DNA from: Sulfurospirillum sp.
Lineage (GTDB): Bacteria; Campylobacterota; Campylobacteria; Campylobacterales; QNZT01
Reading direction: 5' to 3'
Assembly: GCA_003978455.1 (NCBI GenBank)
Contig: QNZT01000021.1
Span: forward strand, 1-6,700
Length of the DNA stretch: 6,700 bases
Part shown: positions 6,201 through 6,700 of the stretch, in pieces
How the letters are laid out: each line of letters begins with the position of its first letter
Numbering within the stretch: the stretch's first letter is position 1
The notes under the pieces: model-generated
Database searches by the model: none
Told to the model about the DNA's origin: nothing
What the model saw: the letters and a program-made list of their open reading frames with translations, nothing else
Position numbers and translations under genes: made by a program

Positions 6201-6337
6201 GACAGGCAGTGATCCTGCAGCCTATCGCCATTTCGCTGGGATTCGGTCTGCTGTGGGGAACGGTGCTCAACCTCGTCTATCTGCCGGCACTCTATGCCGT
6301 TGTCAATAAAATCAAACCATCAAGGAGTGATTCATGA
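3239..6337 (+). CDS. RND-family efflux transporter, inner-membrane permease subunit (AcrB/MdtB-like)
   Basis: A 1032-aa inner-membrane pump that uses the proton gradient to push substrates from the periplasm or membrane out through an adaptor and outer-membrane channel. The length and the duplicated architecture fit the family. TM1 is at about 14-30, followed by a large periplasmic loop (31-328), TM2-TM6 (about 330-480), TM7 (about 511-532), a second periplasmic loop (533-872) and TM8-TM12 (about 873-1022). TM4 carries 'GIVVDDAIVVAENIQRY' with D397 and D398 in the place of the proton-relay aspartates D407/D408 of AcrB. In TM10 'GLAGVVINDGIIMLDF' has N939-D940 where AcrB has the essential K940-N941, a variant I recall from other, non-AcrB RND permeases. 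'LRLRPILITSITTFLGL' (963-979) is the conserved TM11 entry. Substrate cannot be read from the sequence. The start is ATG 3239, with a second ATG at 3242. The end overlaps the adaptor gene by four bases (ATGA), so the two are translationally coupled. Confidence 0.95.
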   Translation: MMRLIEYFIENKRLNYMLLLFVLFMGYYAYEKIPKELFPEIALDKIMITGGYAGTSAETLDKMVVSDIEDDLGSINGIDRIETVIRPGTFTIVLSLTSGADKIDALNKAKDAIARSRQYFPPDMIEPVAQLMVHNRPLISLSLSSDKLSKGALIEAAKEIKSQIARNPYISEVKIYGDADKEVSVRLDTQAIKAYGLDPSLVAQTIGSLSYIYPVGDIEQSGNYIFLSTAQGKASKEAWESTLIRIGGKEVRLGDIADVQITYPQTKTLSTFNGRPNVTLVISKGAEGNAIELSEELRRFVETKLQKVYPDIYFNFYQDTSKPVEDRLNIVVSNLMFGLVLVFLSMALLINFRIAAIVTMGIPISFAIGLIFIYYTGYSINIISLLGGLIVIGIVVDDAIVVAENIQRYINLGVPKKEAVLQGVREMILPVSLATVTTIAAFLPLFMMTGEIKNFIILIPIAVVMILIGSLLESFFFLPLHALEFLKKQKNFINWEPLQNAYEALLHTMIRYKYIFLVTFLVLIPLFTVMILKTMHFTFFPSFDGNYLYVTAKAPTDTRIEETQKIAQEIERYIMKHKSEYALKATSTVIGSRRSLAGENEKGDNMLYITLELYDMKPQSFINAYINPILNFSFDFHNPNFIREEHTYDLAKKLRKAIAPLKARYGLQELGVKEDKPGLIKSDIQVNLSGRDTAKIMKAIALLEQNLSSVDGVKDVSDNVQEGKMEYKLHINDYGEHLGLTEAAIARALAGYFLDNRKAMTFSETGVMEIKTRALAKDDVQTLYRFELSTPQNRQVRLMDVVTITKKRDFEKIEKRDGKVVKTVFANLDKKRITAPEVLQKIQPLIREIRKEGVTVDLLGENEKNQQLKNDMKRAVVIALFLIMITLLFIFPKMRYVLMVMSVIPFSMLGALLGHKLLGINLSMPSVIGLLGLAGVVINDGIIMLDFLHGTTEAETFYERAKLRLRPILITSITTFLGLFTLIFYATGQAVILQPIAISLGFGLLWGTVLNLVYLPALYAVVNKIKPSRSDS
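6322..6327 (+). promoter_or_regulatory. Ribosome binding site of the adaptor gene, inside the RND gene end
   Basis: AAGGAG six bases before ATG 6334, within the last codons of the RND gene. Together with the ATGA overlap it shows the two genes are one translational unit. Confidence 0.75.
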
Positions 6338-6700
6338 AATCTCTTTTACTGCTCTTTTTTACGCTGCCGCTACTGGCAGGAAGCTACAAAGCCAGGATCG
6401 AACCGCTGGAGCGCGTGACACTCTCTGCGCAGTACGGCGGGTTGATCGTCAAACTCGACCAGAACGATGAGCTGAAGATGCTGGATAAAACGGTACTGGT
6501 GATCGACCATGCACTCGAATCGCAAGAGCTTGCCAACGCAGAGGCGAAGCGGGCACTGTTAAACGATCAGATCCGTATCAAGCAGCGTCAGTACAATCGT
6601 ATCAAAAACCTCAAAGGGCAAAGCCTCTTTACCAAAGAGCGCTATCAGAGTGAACTGCTGGCACTGAAGATGCAGAAAAACGACCTCATGACACAGATCG
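6334..6700 (+). CDS. RND efflux periplasmic adaptor (HlyD/AcrA-like membrane fusion protein), 5' part
   Basis: The frame is open from ATG 6334 to the window end (122 codons plus one base), so the C-terminal half is missing. Residues 1-15 (MKSLLLLFFTLPLLA) are a signal peptide, likely cut after A15. There is no lipobox cysteine, so the protein is probably soluble or peripherally bound in the periplasm, unlike lipid-anchored AcrA. Residues 22-60, 'IEPLERVTLSAQYGGLIVKL' through 'DKTVLVIDHAL', match the first half of the lipoyl-like domain, where adaptors have 'v.s...G.i..l.v..g..V..Gq.L..ld'. From about 62 a charged, heptad-like segment (ELANAEAKRALLNDQI, then RIKQRQYNRIKNL) to 120 is the first helix of the coiled-coil hairpin that contacts the outer-membrane channel. 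It follows the RND gene with a four-base overlap, so it should partner that pump. Confidence 0.88.
   Translation, partial: MKSLLLLFFTLPLLAGSYKARIEPLERVTLSAQYGGLIVKLDQNDELKMLDKTVLVIDHALESQELANAEAKRALLNDQIRIKQRQYNRIKNLKGQSLFTKERYQSELLALKMQKNDLMTQI

Overview
The window reads as a piece of a Campylobacterota (epsilonproteobacterial) chromosome, most like the Sulfurovum/Sulfurimonas group. The main reason is the tryptophan synthase beta chain. It stands alone without trpA, and its sequence from the 'YLASHPDEKGFFGTYGG' start through 'SIASGLDYPSVGPEQAYL' fits, from memory, the stand-alone TrpB of that group. No database search was possible, so the taxon is an inference.

Layout from left to right. 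(1) At 1-279 on the minus strand is the 5' part of a lipoprotein gene whose mature part resembles the small alpha/beta domain at the front of GH67/GH20/DUF4838-type glycoside hydrolases. (2) A short AT-rich divergent promoter region follows. (3) trpB lies at 436-1647 on the plus strand, complete and with all key residues. (4) An imperfect 164-bp foldback (inverted-repeat) element at 1646-1809 starts on the trpB stop codon and ends inside the next gene. (5) A YchJ-family SEC-C zinc-motif protein is encoded at 1757-2221; its annotated start, ribosome binding site and first 17 or so residues come from the foldback element. (6) A structured convergent intergenic segment at 2210-2322 is bounded by 12-bp inverted repeats. 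(7) A 243-aa P-loop protein on the minus strand (3083-2352) has HerA/FtsK-like features and an odd Walker B region. (8) A divergent promoter region separates it from (9) an RND efflux pump inner-membrane subunit at 3239-6337, overlapped by four bases by (10) the start of its periplasmic adaptor at 6334-6700, which runs off the window.

The last two genes form an operon for a tripartite exporter (RND pump, periplasmic adaptor, presumably an outer-membrane channel outside the window). The other genes look like unrelated single units, each with its own promoter. Four promoter candidates show the same geometry: a -10-like hexamer ending 28-31 bases before the ATG with no convincing -35. This helps to reject longer start codons for trpB and the P-loop gene.

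I found no CRISPR array, tRNA, rRNA, transposase or clear defence system. The most unusual observation is the foldback element that appears to have inserted at the 5' end of the YchJ-family gene, giving it a new start and possibly a stem that hides its ribosome binding site. The second is the P-loop protein of unknown function with a degenerate Walker B.
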